This document shows positions 33,301-44,663 of a DNA stretch of 64,000 bases, in pieces; within the stretch, counting starts at the first letter, position 1, and every line of letters begins with the position of its first letter. This DNA is from Cycas panzhihuaensis. Its lineage: Eukaryota; Cycadophyta. The stretch is taken from assembly GCA_023213395.1 (NCBI GenBank), contig CM041465.1, positions 55,993,741-56,057,740 on the forward strand. Direction: 5' to 3'. The position numbers and the translations under genes were made by a program. Below the pieces are notes generated by a model. That model searched no databases. It was not told where the DNA came from and worked only from the letters and a program-made list of their open reading frames with translations.

Positions 33301-34190
33301 CTCGCTCTACCAGTTCAGCAAACCCAAGCTCATCCACTCATGCCCCGGCTTGCTCTATTGGGATACCTAACCCGTCCGAACAAGACCCCGTGTCTTCTCC
33401 TCGTAGTCTCACGCGGTTCGCCTTATTGGCGTTGGGAGCTACGGTACCTCGCTTGTTCGGCGATGATGAGTCGCTCGATGAAGACGCAGTTGTCCTCACC
33501 AGTCTCTTTCCTCCGCGCCAATAGGTTGCACCCGCCTGCTCGGATCCGTCAGAACCTCTCTGGTTGGTGAGGCTAGCCCCTCGTGCATGTCACACGCGTC
33601 ATCGCTCGTGTTGACCCGCCCGGCATTTCTCCTTTTCATTACCCCGTAGGTAATGGTTTTGAGGTGCCTTTTGCTCCTTCCGAGGGTCACCTTCGCTTTT
33701 CCTTGATTTAGTGAGGAAGCCGAGCAACCCGATGGTCATCACGGTCCGTTGCTCTCACTCCTCCTCGCTTCTCCTACTCAAGTAAGGTCATCCATGGGGT
33801 GGATTATTTCGAGGACGATGAAGCCACGCTCGAGCATCTAGTAGGCCTTGCGCTTAACCCGCCTTTCCGGTCACCCGGCTTGGTCACCGAAGATCCTCGC
33901 GATCGGATCACGCTTGTCGATCCGATCCGTCTCTTATTCCTCAGCCTCGTTGATCTTGCCCTCTCCACTTCGAGGAGGGCAGCGCCATATGCATGGGGGC
34001 AACTCAAGGCGTAGTCTTGGCCGGGCAAGGTCATTAAGGTTGGGTTGGAATGTTCTCGATGAGGTAAGGGAATACTCCCTTACATTCCGGGAGTTTGAGA
34101 CATTTTCGCGTGGGATTATCTTGACATGAAGGAATCGACCCTCGATTGTCACTCATAACCTCACCACCCTTCACGGCGCCACATGCGCTG
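33300..34190 (+). pseudogene. Protease-RT linker of Tat1
   Basis: Low-complexity linker, Ser/Thr/Pro-rich then acidic (DDESLDED near 33460-33490; YFEDDEATLEHL near 33800-33835). It matches 60720-61600 in Tat2, with frequent frame differences. No enzymatic domain is recognised. Some Tat elements (Ogre) carry an intron near here; I see no convincing splice pair. Confidence 0.6.
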
Positions 34191-34850
34191 GCGTCCCCTT
34201 CACCAAGCTTTACTGGCCGTCGAGATGGAGGTAGAAAAGCTTCAGACTGGACTCATTACTTCTATTGACTACCCCAAGTGGGTCTCCAACATTGTTCTGT
34301 TGCTAAAAGAGCGGGCAATCAGATATGTGTCGACTTTCGTGACATCAACAACGCTTGTCCTAAGGACAATTTCCCGTTACCCTTCCTAGATCAGATCATT
34401 GATCGCACCGCCGGATTCGAAGTGATGTCCCTAATGGATGACTTCAGGTTACAACCAAATTGATTTCTTAGAAGACCGCCATAAGACGGCCTTCACGACT
34501 CCTTGGGGTACCTTTGCCTACAAGGTAATGCCCTTTGGCCTTAAAAATGTAGGCGCCACTTACCAAAGAGCCATGCATTTCATCTTCCACGACCTCATCA
34601 ATGACACGTTGGAGGTCTTTATGGATGATATGATGGGTCTTTCCCGTGTGAGAGCCCATCATCCTTCCGACTTGCGTGCCATCTTCTCACGATGCCGCGA
34701 GTATCACGTCAGCCTTAACCCGCTTAAATGTGTGTTTGCCGTTACCTCGGGCAAACTCCTTGGATTCCTCGTATCCAAGCAGGGAATTCAGATCGACCCT
34801 GACAAAGTCAGGGCGATCCTCGACATGCCGCCACCTAGAACTTAACGGCA
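34191..34850 (+). pseudogene. Tat reverse transcriptase (Tat1), frameshifted
   Basis: Motifs in order: GLITSIDYPKWVSNIV near 34250-34295, VDFRDINNACPKDNFPLPFL near 34328-34388, MTSGYNQIDF near 34438, KTAFTTPWGTFAYKVMPFGL near 34483-34540, then the catalytic box VFMDDMMG at about 34616-34640. FMDD replaces the usual YVDD; both Asp are present. The thumb reads LNPLKCVFAVTSGKLLGFLV. NACPKDNFPLP is characteristic of Tat elements. Shifts near 34300 and 34440 break the frame; the last open stretch is 34438-34845. Confidence 0.9.
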
Positions 34851-35330
34851 GATTAAGTCGTTTCTAAGCAGGCTCGGTTTCCTCAGGCGCTTCTTAACCG
34901 ACTTCGCTATGAGCGCTAAACCCCTCACAAACATGTTGAAGAAGGGAGCTCCTTTTGCCTGGTCTGACAAGACCCAAAAGGCCTTCGAAGGACTTAAGGA
35001 AGCCTTGGCTTCCGCTCCTACGTTGGCGCCTCCCCGGTTCGATAGGCCCTTCATCCTGTATACCTCAGCGACTGACGAGTCCTTGGGCGCTATGCTCACT
35101 CAGGAGGATGACTCAGGAACTGAGAGAGCTATATATTTCATCAGTCGCACTCTCGTGGCTGCTGAGCTTAACTATTCCCCTGCCGAGAAGGAATGCCTCT
35201 CCTTGGTCCATGCCACCAAGAAGTTTAGGCACTACTTGCTCGGCAACACTACTAAGGTGATCGTTCAATCCGATCCCTTGAGATACTACTTACTGTTCGG
35301 TTTTGGGTAGGGCGTTGGTCGTTGTCCCTA
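34851..35330 (+). pseudogene. Native RNase H of Tat1, first catalytic Asp lost
   Basis: The open stretch 34909-35310 reads MSAKPLTNMLKKGAPFAWSD, then FILYTSATDESLGAML, where Ty3 elements normally have TDASDxxxGAVL. The first catalytic Asp is replaced, as is usual in Tat elements that have gained a second RNase H. YSPAEKECLSLVHATKKFRH keeps the Glu, and VIVQSDPL keeps the next Asp as SDP rather than TDH. The 3' part runs into frameshifts after 35300. Confidence 0.85.
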
Positions 35331-36708
35331 CTCCGTGAATTTGATCTCCTTATCGTTAACCTGGAAATCAAAGAAGGGCATGATAGTGGCCGAGCAACTA
35401 TGACGCCCTTGTCCCTAACTCCTTTGATACTCCCGTTGACGACTCTCTCCCCGATGAGTCCATCTTGACGATTCAGGGAGCTCCTCCACATCCGCTCATC
35501 GACAATGAGTGGTACGGTGACATAGTGCAGTATCTCACGCAGCTTAATCTGCCCGACGCTAGTAACAGTCAAATCTCGTGTCAGGACTTACGCCAGCGGT
35601 ACCTCCTTGTGGACGAGGTGTTGTATAAGAGGTCCTTCGATGGGGTCCTCCTCATTGCGTCACTTCTTGACGAAGCCAAGTGCTTCGCGAATGCCATCAC
35701 AGCATTTGTGGAGGTCACTTTGGGGGCCAGTCTATGGCTCAGAGGATCCTTCGCATGGGCTATTTTTGGCCGTCTCTTTAGAGGCGCTCATGCTTTTTCG
35801 GAAATGTCGGCGATGTCGAGCATGCCAACATTTCCCATGTGCCTTCCGAGGCCTTACATCCTAGTGTTTCGCCTTGGCCTTTCGCTCAGTGGGGACTAGA
35901 CCTCATTGGAGCTATCTCCCACCTTTGTCATCGTGACAAGTTCATCTTGACCGCCACGAGTATTTCACCAAATGGGCGAGGCCATCCCTTGATCACTACC
36001 CCGGCAAAACAATTGCTACGTTCATTTACCGACATCATTTGCCGTTTGAATTAGGATGTCCTAATCACTGACAATGGAACTCCTTTTTGTAATAAGGAGG
36101 TGGATGAGCTTTGTGAGAAGTTCAAAATCTCTCATAAGACTTCTTCCCTTATTACCCTCGTGCAATGGCGGTGGAGTCTTTTAATAAGACTCTTGTCAGC
36201 ATCCTCAAGAAAACGGTGGCTCAATCCAGAGGGATTGGCACCTTGTTTGCCCGCCTTGTGGGCTTATCGTACCTCTATCCGATTCGCCACGGAATGACCC
36301 GTTCTCCACGGGTCTCTGATCTTGAGGTGGTGCTCCCATTGGAGGTGGAGATCCCTTCTTTGCGAGTTTCCCTTTGAGGTTTCATCGACGAAGAGTCGAT
36401 CCGGCAGCACTTTGCTCGACCTCGAAGCTTTGGATGAGGCGTTTAGTCGCTTATCAGGCTAACCTAGCATCCAAAGCCCGCTCACAAAGGGCTCATGATA
36501 AACGCCGTTCAGCCCTTTGTTTCCCAGGGACTACGTCCTCAAGCTCGAATATCTCCATGACCGTTTGACCAAATTCAAACCCCGATGGGTTGGCCCCTTT
36601 GTCATTATCGAATCCCTCGATAATGGTGCTTCTGAGATAGCCACCCTGGAAGGGCTCGAATTTGAGAAAGCCGTTAATGGGATGTTCCTTAATAAGTTTT
36701 ACGCATGA
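35331..36708 (+). pseudogene. Integrase of Tat1, frameshifted
   Basis: The zinc-binding region lies near 35690-35820 (GGHFGGQSMAQRILRMGYFW), with the two Cys near 35790-35815. The first catalytic Asp is in WGLDLIGAISHL near 35892; the second in TDNGTPFCNKEVDELCEKF near 36068-36125; the Glu in VESFNKTL near 36166-36190. The DDE set is therefore present, though spread over frames. The C-terminal part is the clean open stretch 36517-36708 with a GPF module (KPRWVGPFVIIESLDNGA). The stop at 36706-36708 ends pol. Confidence 0.87.
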
Positions 36709-38469
36709 TCCCTCGGCGATTCCTTCGCCTTGCTCCGAAATGAGCCTAAACTACCATCTTAGGTTGTCCCCATTCTTCCCAACCACGGGTAGAGTGGCAG
36801 TTTAAGATGGATCCTTCTTCTTCTTTTCGGTTCCTTCTGCGGAACCCGCGTTCCCATATTCTCTTGGGAACCCTTGTGTCGTCTTGCTTGGGCATCCCCT
36901 AATCAGGAAGACACTTGGGGGCATCGTTGCCCCCCTTTCCTGCCTGCCGTTTCCTTCGCATATCCCGCTATGCTCTCCTGTAGACATGTACTCCGTCCTG
37001 CTCCCTAACCTCACACTTCTATGTCGTCCCGCTCACGGCGTGTGTGTGTGCCCCTGTTAGGCGTGTGGTCGTACATGGGAGGAAACGTGTGCATCATATA
37101 ACAAAATATCTACAACATAAAACATCTACGACATAACATTCACAACACACAAAATAAATATACATATCATCCACATATGATACATCATGCACAGCATCTC
37201 ATATCCAAATGGGGTTCCAATCACCCCATGCGCATATATATACATATCAAAAAAATCATATCATCATACATCCTGGGAAGCCGGTGTCCTTGTAGGGGGG
37301 GTACAATCATATGGTCCTATATATGACCCCTTGGAAGCCCGTGCTTTCCCCTGTCAAATCTGCATATACATGTCCCATCTTTGTGGCCCGCTCCTGAGGT
37401 GCCATCTCCCGGTCTCTGTGATCCCTCTCTTGGGGACCACATGCCTCTGAGGCTCCTCCTGGGCCTCCGCGAGCTGCCTGCCTCGCTCTCCTCATCCCTA
37501 GGTCGTCTCTGGGTCGTCGCCAGGTGTGGGTCGCGTCACCCGGCTCGACCTCGAGACCATCTGCTACTAGTTGATCGTATGCAGTGCGGATGCGATCCGC
37601 TCTCCCGAGTGCCTCCTCTGTCCCCGAGACGCCTGGTGATCACCGCTAGGCGGGTTACGCTCTCCTCATCTCCACCGCACCACCACATGCCTCTAGAGCT
37701 GTGCAGTCCTCGCGGCTCATCTCGCTCGCGTCTCGCATCATCCCTCTCTGCTGCAGTCGTCCACAGGATGTGACATGCTCTTGGGACTCTGCGGCCCATA
37801 TGTCCTCGCCCTCACCAATGGGGCGAGCGCCTCTCTGTGGCTCAGCTACTCTAGGCTCATCGCACACTGGATGGGCGGTTGCCCCTCTGCATACACCGAG
37901 GGAATATCTCCCTCGCCACGACCTCTGTCGGTCTCGATCTCTGCAGCACCGCCAATGCAACACGCCATGTGTCAGTCTATATACCATGATCAAACCAAAC
38001 CAAACATCTATCTGGATGCTAAATGATGTTAGAAAAGGTTGGCTCTCACTGTGGGTCACTGATCCTCCGGTCGTGCGGCATCCTCTCCTCCTGGCTCTTC
38101 GCCCACTGCAGGTGCCTCGTCTTCAGGAACCTCCTCTGCCTGGGTCCCTCTCCTCGTGGGGGTGGCCCCAGCTCTGCCCCGCGGATCCCATCGCGATCCG
38201 TAGCCTGCGGCCCTAGTCACGGGTCCTCGACCTCACCACGTGCTCTGATGGGCTGCCTCCTCCCAAGAACCCCGGATGGACCCTCTGCACATCTGCTGTC
38301 CCTGAAGGACCCGCCTCCCCTGCAGGGCGTGACGGGCCGGCCCCACTATCTCCACTATCCCGTCATCCTTTGTTGTCATCTCCGCGGCACTCCCGCTCAC
38401 TTTGCCTCATCGTCACTATCCCACCTCACCGTCTGTATGGCTCGCCTATGTAGTGCGGGAGGTGAGGAG
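36709..38469. other. Post-integrase region of Tat1, no gene assigned
   Basis: Starts with non-coding sequence, an AT-rich stretch at 37080-37280 and then GC-rich sequence. Open frames occur on both strands, but none shows a family I know. The minus-strand ones could be the distal part of the antisense reading frame that starts near 39836. Confidence 0.5.
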
Positions 38470-39836
38470 GTTCAGTGATGTCGCCTCCACCGATCGTCGG
38501 CGTGGGCTCTGCCCTCCATCCCCTCGGTCAGTGCGCCATCCGTGGACCATCGGGGCTGATGCAGTGATAGGGTGAGGTGCCCATTGGTGCCACCGCTGCT
38601 GAAGTGATCAAAATACCAACCTTTGTAACGATGTCTTTGATGATGGTCCTCCTGCCGGACATCGATAGCGTCCGGTATGCGACTAGGTTCGCCGTATCGA
38701 GGCTGCCGATCCATCCTCTCGCCGGCAGCCGAACCGCATCCATCCATCCTCACGGAATCTCTCTATAGTTACATTTCCGGAAATCGAGCAGAATGCGCGA
38801 TATGATCATCTTCCTCACTCGAGGAATCACGGATAGTAGAAGCATGCGGAGGGTGCTCCCCTCCGTCCCACTGCCGGCTCACAGTGAAGAGCAGGCGCCT
38901 CCTGTGTCTTTGCCTCGGTCTTTGGCGGCGTCCGAGTCTCACCGGCCTCCTGTCGCCGGAACTCCCGATGTCATGGGATATCCCTCGGCGTGACCATCAC
39001 ATCCCCACATGGTAGGTGGAACACATGCCTCCTCGGTCCCAATGGGACACTATATCCACCAGACCTCTAGTCAGGCGTGTCTTGAGGTGTCTTGAGGGCC
39101 TTATGCAGGCCACACCTCTCGCATGTCCCTATCCTCCTAAGTCATCATCTCCATGTAACTCGGCATAGCCATACCAATGTTCTCGCGGTTATCTCATGAT
39201 GATACTTCACACCAAAAACACCTCAAGTCGGTCTCATGTCATTATTGTTACCTCTCTCTCTCTCAAATCTCTCTCTGCACGAGATTTGAGGCTCTTTCAG
39301 CCCTCATGTCTATTTTTACGCTTTTGCCTTCATCTGCGCCAAACTTAGCAGTGCAGCTAAGTTGTACGGGTCATGGCGATTCGGGGCCCGAGGCAATGAT
39401 CGCGGCGCCGCGATCATTCTGCCGTGATGACAGCGACCCCTAAAGGGGTTTTACGCCCAAAACCAAAATTTTCTTACGGTGGACCCGGTGGGGCCAGGAC
39501 GAGCTCCCCAATGCCGGTCCGCCTCTTCTGGGTCGATTCGGATCCGGGAAGCCTTCCGATTGCCATAAGGGGCACTTAGACTATGCAAAATAACCTTAAA
39601 AGCTACAAAAAGCAATAAACCTTGAACTTGATTTGGGTCGGGGTTTAGTGATATCCACTCACGGATCCGGTCTCGCTCGCCATATCGTGCAGTCGGTCGT
39701 CTTGGCTCTCTCGCTCTCCGTCCAGGCAGTCGATCTCCCTCTGCGTGCCTCCAAAGTTGGGCGGCGCTCCCGTGCGTAAGGGAATGGCTACGGTTTCGTA
39801 CGAGAGCCGGTGAAAATGAATCCATTTTTCGTTCAT
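38470..39836 (-). pseudogene. Antisense ORF with plant-mobile-domain motif (Tat1)
   Basis: On the minus strand a frame opens at 39836 (MNEKWIHFHRLSYETVAIPL), eight bases inside a TATA box. Further on, at 39027-38974, it reads HVFHLPCGDVMVTPRDIP and, one frame on, MTSGVPATGG. This matches the signature T-F-H-L-P-x-G-E-(M)-x-(V)-T-L-x-D-V ... GLPxxG of the plant mobile domain. Antisense reading frames with this domain, located downstream of integrase, are known from Tat-lineage elements; their role is unknown. Upstream, LVDIVSHWD near 39065 may be the LxxALVERW motif. The rest could not be aligned, and several frame changes occur. The call rests on one strong motif plus position and orientation. 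Confidence 0.6.
39395..39418. repeat. Perfect 24-bp palindrome upstream of the antisense PMD motif
   Basis: AATGATCGCGGC followed by its reverse complement. It resembles the LTR palindrome (AATATTCGCGGT and complement): the TCGCGG...CCGCGA core is shared and the differences are paired so that both remain perfect palindromes. Confidence 0.95.
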
Positions 39837-39838
39837 TT

Positions 39839-39849
39839 CCTTATATAGG
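39839..39849 (-). promoter_or_regulatory. TATA box for the antisense ORF
   Basis: The minus strand reads CCTATATAAGG immediately upstream of the first ATG of the antisense frame (39836). With normal spacing transcription would start ~30 bases downstream, inside this first frame, so a later ATG might be used. Confidence 0.4.
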
Positions 39850-40289
39850 CGGGGGCCCCAATGGGCACTTCCTCTGTTTAGGTCTCGCGTCGGTCGTTGG
39901 GGCCGTCTCGTTGCCGATTACCTTTGCCTTACGGCCACATCGTCAATCGCGCTATGTTGATGCCCTTTTGCCCTCCTGCAAGGGCATTTATAGTGCATCA
40001 TCATCGGCGCTTTTACGGGGCCCTTCGCATCGTTTTGCGCTACTCCGTTCTGCCCGAGTTTATACTCGTTTGGCTCGTTCGTAGTCCTAGACTCATTTCC
40101 ATGATCCTTTCTTGCTCTTGGAGTCCCCAAAGGAATGCCCCCCACTCAGGCGCATGTTTCGCTTTCTAAAGCGACCTTTTGGCACTCGAGGGTTTTCCTC
40201 CCGTAGCTCTCCGGCGATCGGATTGTTTGCTCGCCACAGGTTACCTCATTGCTAGGTCCTCCTACCCTTCACGGCCATTTTCTGCTGAC

Positions 40290-40834
40290 TTGTTGTGTGT
40301 TACTTTCATCACCCATCGATTGCTTGGATTTTGTGTCATGGATGCTGTCTACATCTTCTGCAAGCGGTGAGCGCGGTAATCTGAACCTTCTGCTTGCATG
40401 GATCCTCCATGACCCTTGGACATGATCTCCTCCTCTCTGGGATCTTCCTCCCAGAGGCTACCAACAACGAAGCTGAGTATACAGCTATTATTGAAGCCCT
40501 TACTGATGCTCTCTGTTTCCATCACGGATCCATCGTTTTGTTTTGTGACTCTCAAGTTGTGGTGTCCCATCTCACCCAGGTTTACCAAGTGCGATGCCTT
40601 CACTTGAGGACTCTTGCTTCTGCCGCCAGATCCCTCCTGGCCCGCTTTTCTTTTGTTGATATCCAGCATATCCCTCGGGCCCTCAGCGGTGGCGGCCTCG
40701 TTCGCCTCATCCTTGGTAGCCTCTCCCTTCTTCTTGATCGTCCACGAGGTTTGCACAGCCTTCCGTCGCCCAAGCCCCGGGTCGTCTGTCACTACTGCTG
40801 CGATCAGATTCGCACCTCAAAGCCGGGTTACTAA
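40290..40834 (+). pseudogene. Additional (archaeal-type) RNase H of Tat1
   Basis: The open stretch 40394-40834 reads GIFLPEATNNEAEYTAIIEA and, about 20 residues on, VLFCDSQVVVSHLTQVYQV, then FVDIQHIPRALS. These are the second (Glu), third (Asp) and fourth motifs of type I RNase H of the archaeal/plant kind (xxATNNxAEYxAxxxGL; xSDSQLVVxQ; HVPRxxNxxADxLA). The first Asp motif and the glycine-rich loop should lie near 40330-40400 in another frame (TSSASGERGN is visible). The last Asp is lost by a frame change after HIPRALS. An additional RNase H is a Tat hallmark; here it lies downstream of integrase and of the antisense ORF. Confidence 0.8.
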
Positions 40835-41133
40835 TGAGGTAAAACTATGGTATCCACTATTTGTTCTTTATTTAGCTATGCATGTTCCTTCGCATCCTTT
40901 GTGTTGGGGCGGCCCCTCACTGTCTCATTCTTCCGATCGGTTTCGGTGGCCCATGGCGGCCCTATGTTGTCTCCACGTAGCTTCGTATCCGCAGCGTCCC
41001 TTACGACACATGGCACCCTTGCCCTCTTGTTATGATCTTGATTGATATATCTATATACACATGTACTCTTGTGAGTTGTGTTGCGGCGTCGCCATCGCAC
41101 GAGCTTAGGCGGCGAGGCTCTCTTGCCAGTGCG
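40835..41133. other. Tat1 3' untranslated segment before LTR
   Basis: No gene. I do not see a clear polypurine tract next to the 3' LTR; the sequence just upstream is GCGAGGCTCTCTTGCCAGTG. Confidence 0.5.
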
Positions 41134-43660
41134 GTGTTTCCCGGCTTCGGGAATGGATACGGAATCACCACTTCGGTAAGTGCGGTATGTCTCTTGCATT
41201 TTCATCGCTTTCTTTTCTTGGATGTTTGCTTGCGTATACGCTTGTGTATGACTTTGTGGGCGACCTTGTAGTCGTCCACACTTATTAACCTATGGCTATA
41301 GCGAGGCACACTCCCAGCGAGTGTGGCACCCTGGTGACCGTATTACTTCCTGCATCTGCCCTCCTCGCTCCAGGATCCACTAGGTTTGCGCCACCTCACT
41401 TGGTGTGATGACTCATCATCGTTTGGTCAACTTGCCACCCTACTCGAGCCCTATTTTTGCTCCTTTGGACCCGTTTTGTTGGCTTGTTTGCTCCCGGGTA
41501 GGTGTTTTAGTGTTATGTTAACCTTTTACGTAAATGCGCCCAACTTTGGGTGGTTGGTGGGCCCCATTTTCAGACCTAGGTGCGTCTTGATTTTTCGCGG
41601 TCTGGGAATATTCGTGATGCTGAATATTCGTGACTGTCTTAAGTTGTTTTTAAAAATCCGTCGTGGCAATTTCGCATTTATTGCGAAACTGCCACGTGGC
41701 TCGCGCTTTATTTCTCTTCCAGCTGCGCCCTAATCGCATGCTTTAGGGTTTTGCTTGAGTACTTAAACCCTTTTTGGCTCATTTTCAAGGATCTTTTGGC
41801 TCACTTTTAGAATTGCTCTCAAGGAAACACTCTCCTGCTCTGCTTCTCTCTGCTGTTTGCTTCATCAACTGGACCTGCACTCTTCATCTGACCTTGACTC
41901 TCCTTTGGCGTGGTGAGACATTCTCCCGGCTCCTCAAGCGCCTTGGAGGGCTCCTTTGAAGTGGTGTCGGTCGGTCTTCACCAGGCGGTCCATAAGAGCC
42001 CCAAGTGCAGTGTTTCCGTCACACCTCGTAGCAGGGGCCTCAAACTGCTCTACTTGAGATCTGGGTGATTTATCGGTCCCTCTCCGTACCCTTTGGTGAG
42101 GCAAATCCTGCCTCTTCTCTCCGGTATTCCTTGTTTATGCTTGTTTTCCTTGTGATTTTCATGCTTCAGCTCGTTTGCTCTTACTTGTTGCTTGAGGGTT
42201 GGTTGTCCTCCCTTTTGGGGGCTGTTATACCACTCTCCATGTGCTTCTTACTGCGTTCTTTGTCAAGGCGGTGTGGAGGGTTGCATAGGTTTTGGAGAGG
42301 GCTGGGTGGATTAGTACCACCTTCCACGCTCCCTAGGCGGCTCTAAGCCCCCCCAAAACCTCCCTCTCGCCCCGTGCTATCCTTGGCTTGCAAACAAGGG
42401 TTTGAAGGCTCCCTTTGGTTGCCCAAACCGGTATTTGTCACAAGTTGCGGTCTTGATTTGGGGCCTTTTGCTCGGGTTTGGGCATCACACATAAGTCCCA
42501 ACCGCTGGTTTCTTGCTCCACCTTTCTCCCCCGGGTCACCGGTTTGCTCCTCATAGCATCCGGTTCGTAGTGGGCACCATCGAACCTTTCTTTGCCGTCT
42601 TCTTTGCCATTTCCCGACCTTTGCTCTTGACTTTCTCCTCATTGCCTCGTGGCTCTTGGGCGGAGGTTTGGGCATCATTGTGGGAGGTAGGCCACTCAGG
42701 GCTTACCCAACCATTTACTTTCACTTTGGTCACTTTCTTTTGATACTTTCCTTGTTGGGTTAGCACTAGCATGTATATTCAAATTCGTTTATGTTATTTA
42801 GGCGTATATTGTTAGAGTTTTGTGTTGCATGTTAGTGCTCTTCCGGGAAGAGAAAGAGACCTATTGCTTGCAGTACACAGGAGCGTGGAGTGCATCGCCC
42901 GTGGGCCTGGCTACCGGTAAGCACCTTCATGTGCGTTGTGTTTTCATGCTATTTCATTTCTTAGTTGGTGCTTCCTTTCTTTCTTGGTATTGCATTTGAT
43001 TTTCCGGGGAAGGTAAGGAAGCCCCCTCTTCGTCCGCCACAATATCTCGCATCCGATGCGTCGCGGGTGGTTGGACGCCCCTCGAGAAGGTTACTTCGTC
43101 TTGCACGCCTTCGCTCCAGGTGCACATTCGTTCCCCTCCGCTACCCTTTCTTTTCCTTTTAGTTCTTCCGTAGTAATTAGTACATTGAAGGATTAAAGGG
43201 AAAAATTGGTTTGGTACTCGTTTGCAATTCTTTTGTCTTGTTTCACGCATATTTATCATTCATAGGGAAGATTGTAGGAGTCCTTCTCTACCCTACCTTT
43301 CTTCTCCCCTTTACCAAGACGAGTGTCTTGCTTCCGGCATCACTCGTGTGTCCGATAGGTTGTGTAGGAGTGCCCACGGCTGTCTCCATTAGGCCTTCTC
43401 TTCCCCTACGGCCACCCAAGGGTGGGAGGGTCTATTCGAGTCAACTCAGGTTTGCCCTACGCACCTTCACCCCTTACTCGAAGCGGTGAAGGGTCACCCG
43501 ATAGTAGCCATACTCCATAGCAGATCCCGAACTCGCGCTCCGGCGCACGGGGCGCTCTGCGTGGTAGTTACCCACCTTTTAGGTCCCACCTTCCATCATT
43601 CCACCACTCACCCTCTCTTACACCTATCGGTTAGGTAGTTATCCCGTAGCAGTGCGTCCA
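41134..43660 (+). repeat. 3' LTR of Tat1
   Basis: Begins TGTTTCCCGGCTTCGGGAAT and ends AGTGCGTCCA, after which similarity to Tat2 stops. It lacks the ~190-bp AT-rich module of the 5' LTR. Hairpin, G-box and telo-box are kept (41.66-41.76 kb), but the 30-bp palindrome is scrambled. Differences from the other LTR copies cluster at CAG/CTG/CCG sites. Confidence 0.88.
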
Positions 43661-44663
43661 GGGGCATAAGGAGATATATGTGTTGTTTCTATGATATCTC
43701 CTCAACCATATGTCTGTTTTACGAATAGTCTAAACCATCAAAAAGTAGATTCAGAGCTCGACAACTTAGAATTAAATTAAGTTAGATTTGGAGTTGATTT
43801 TTAGAATATATTAGCTACTCAAGTTAGCCTTTGTGATTGAGCTATTTCAACCTCATTTTTCAGTTTCTTTGAGGTTCTTTCGCTAGATTAGGTTGTGGCT
43901 TATCTTTTTCAGCTGTTCAATTCTCATTTTCAAGACTAATTAATGCATGGTGATGTCTCACATGTAGGTATTACTCTTAGAAGGTTAAAGTTCACTCTCA
44001 AAGCTTGTCCCATCAAAAGCTTTCTAAACCTACCCTTGTCATTTTAATTTACTTTATTTTATCTTCATTTCATTTATTGCTTTAAAAAGAACCTCTTATG
44101 TGTAAGAAACTAACTTAAAAAATTAAAATTTTTACATTAAAAAGATACCTTCTGAATTGAACCCTCATTTTTAGCCTTGCAAGCAGAACAGTTAGGACCC
44201 CTAAAGTTACCACCACATACACGCCCTTGGCCTACTCATATTGGATGAGAAATGCTATTGACTATCAGATGTATTAGGTAGTAGGCTGAGACTGATACCT
44301 TATCTTTTAGAGTTTGAAAACCAGGCTAAAGCCAAGGGGTGAGTGTCTTAGTTAATAAGTTCTCACTATTAGATATATCATTCAGCATAAGATCGGCATA
44401 GGTGGGGAAACAAATCAAGGAAGTCTTAAGACCTTCTTTGTAGTCCACGTACTAAGGTATATTGAGCTCTTAAGGTCACGTACCAGTATATCGAGTCCCT
44501 CATTTACCACTTGTGGGAAGGCGTCATTAGACGGGATAGTAACCAAGAGCTTTCTTAGATATCTTTAGCCTTAGAATTCTAGATTACAGGCCACTTATGT
44601 AGATTAGTACCTTATCACATAAAAACTATAACGACATAAATTCAAACATAAAACCTTTTAAAT
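43661..44663 (+). other. Presumed leader piece of copia A, no gene seen
   Basis: AT-rich, without coding capacity, between the Tat1 3' LTR and the gag ATG at 44664. By position it is the last leader piece of copia A. No promoter or PBS is visible here. Confidence 0.4.

Larger units (their letters stand above)
27275..43660 (+). mobile_element. Tat-lineage Ty3/gypsy element with antisense ORF and extra RNase H (Tat1)
   Basis: A ~16.4-kb element far more GC-rich than its surroundings. Order: 5' LTR, PBS, gag, protease (DNG active site), RT, RNase H, integrase, a 3.6-kb segment with minus-strand plant-mobile-domain motif, a second RNase H, and 3' LTR. A very similar copy starts at 54691. No 5-bp target duplication is visible: the right flank is GGGGC, the left flank lacks it, and the 5' end begins with a ~190-bp AT-rich module absent from the 3' LTR. 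The many frameshifts may partly be assembly error. Large size, antisense ORF and additional RNase H are known traits of the Tat lineage (Ogre, Retand, Grande). Confidence 0.88.

Noticed and set aside
37381-38478. Plus-strand open frames of up to 171 codons in the post-integrase region of Tat1
   Set aside because: They are rich in Ser, Pro, Arg and Cys without any motif, and lie opposite the antisense region; most likely chance frames in GC-rich DNA.
39645-39700. GTGAGT after GGATCC on the minus strand (near 39660) considered as a 5' splice site of the antisense ORF
   Set aside because: No matching branch point and acceptor could be chosen with confidence, so an intron is not annotated.
27275-43660. 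Target-site duplication for Tat1
   Set aside because: The bases after 43660 (GGGGC) do not recur before 27275 or before the TG-like start near 27462.
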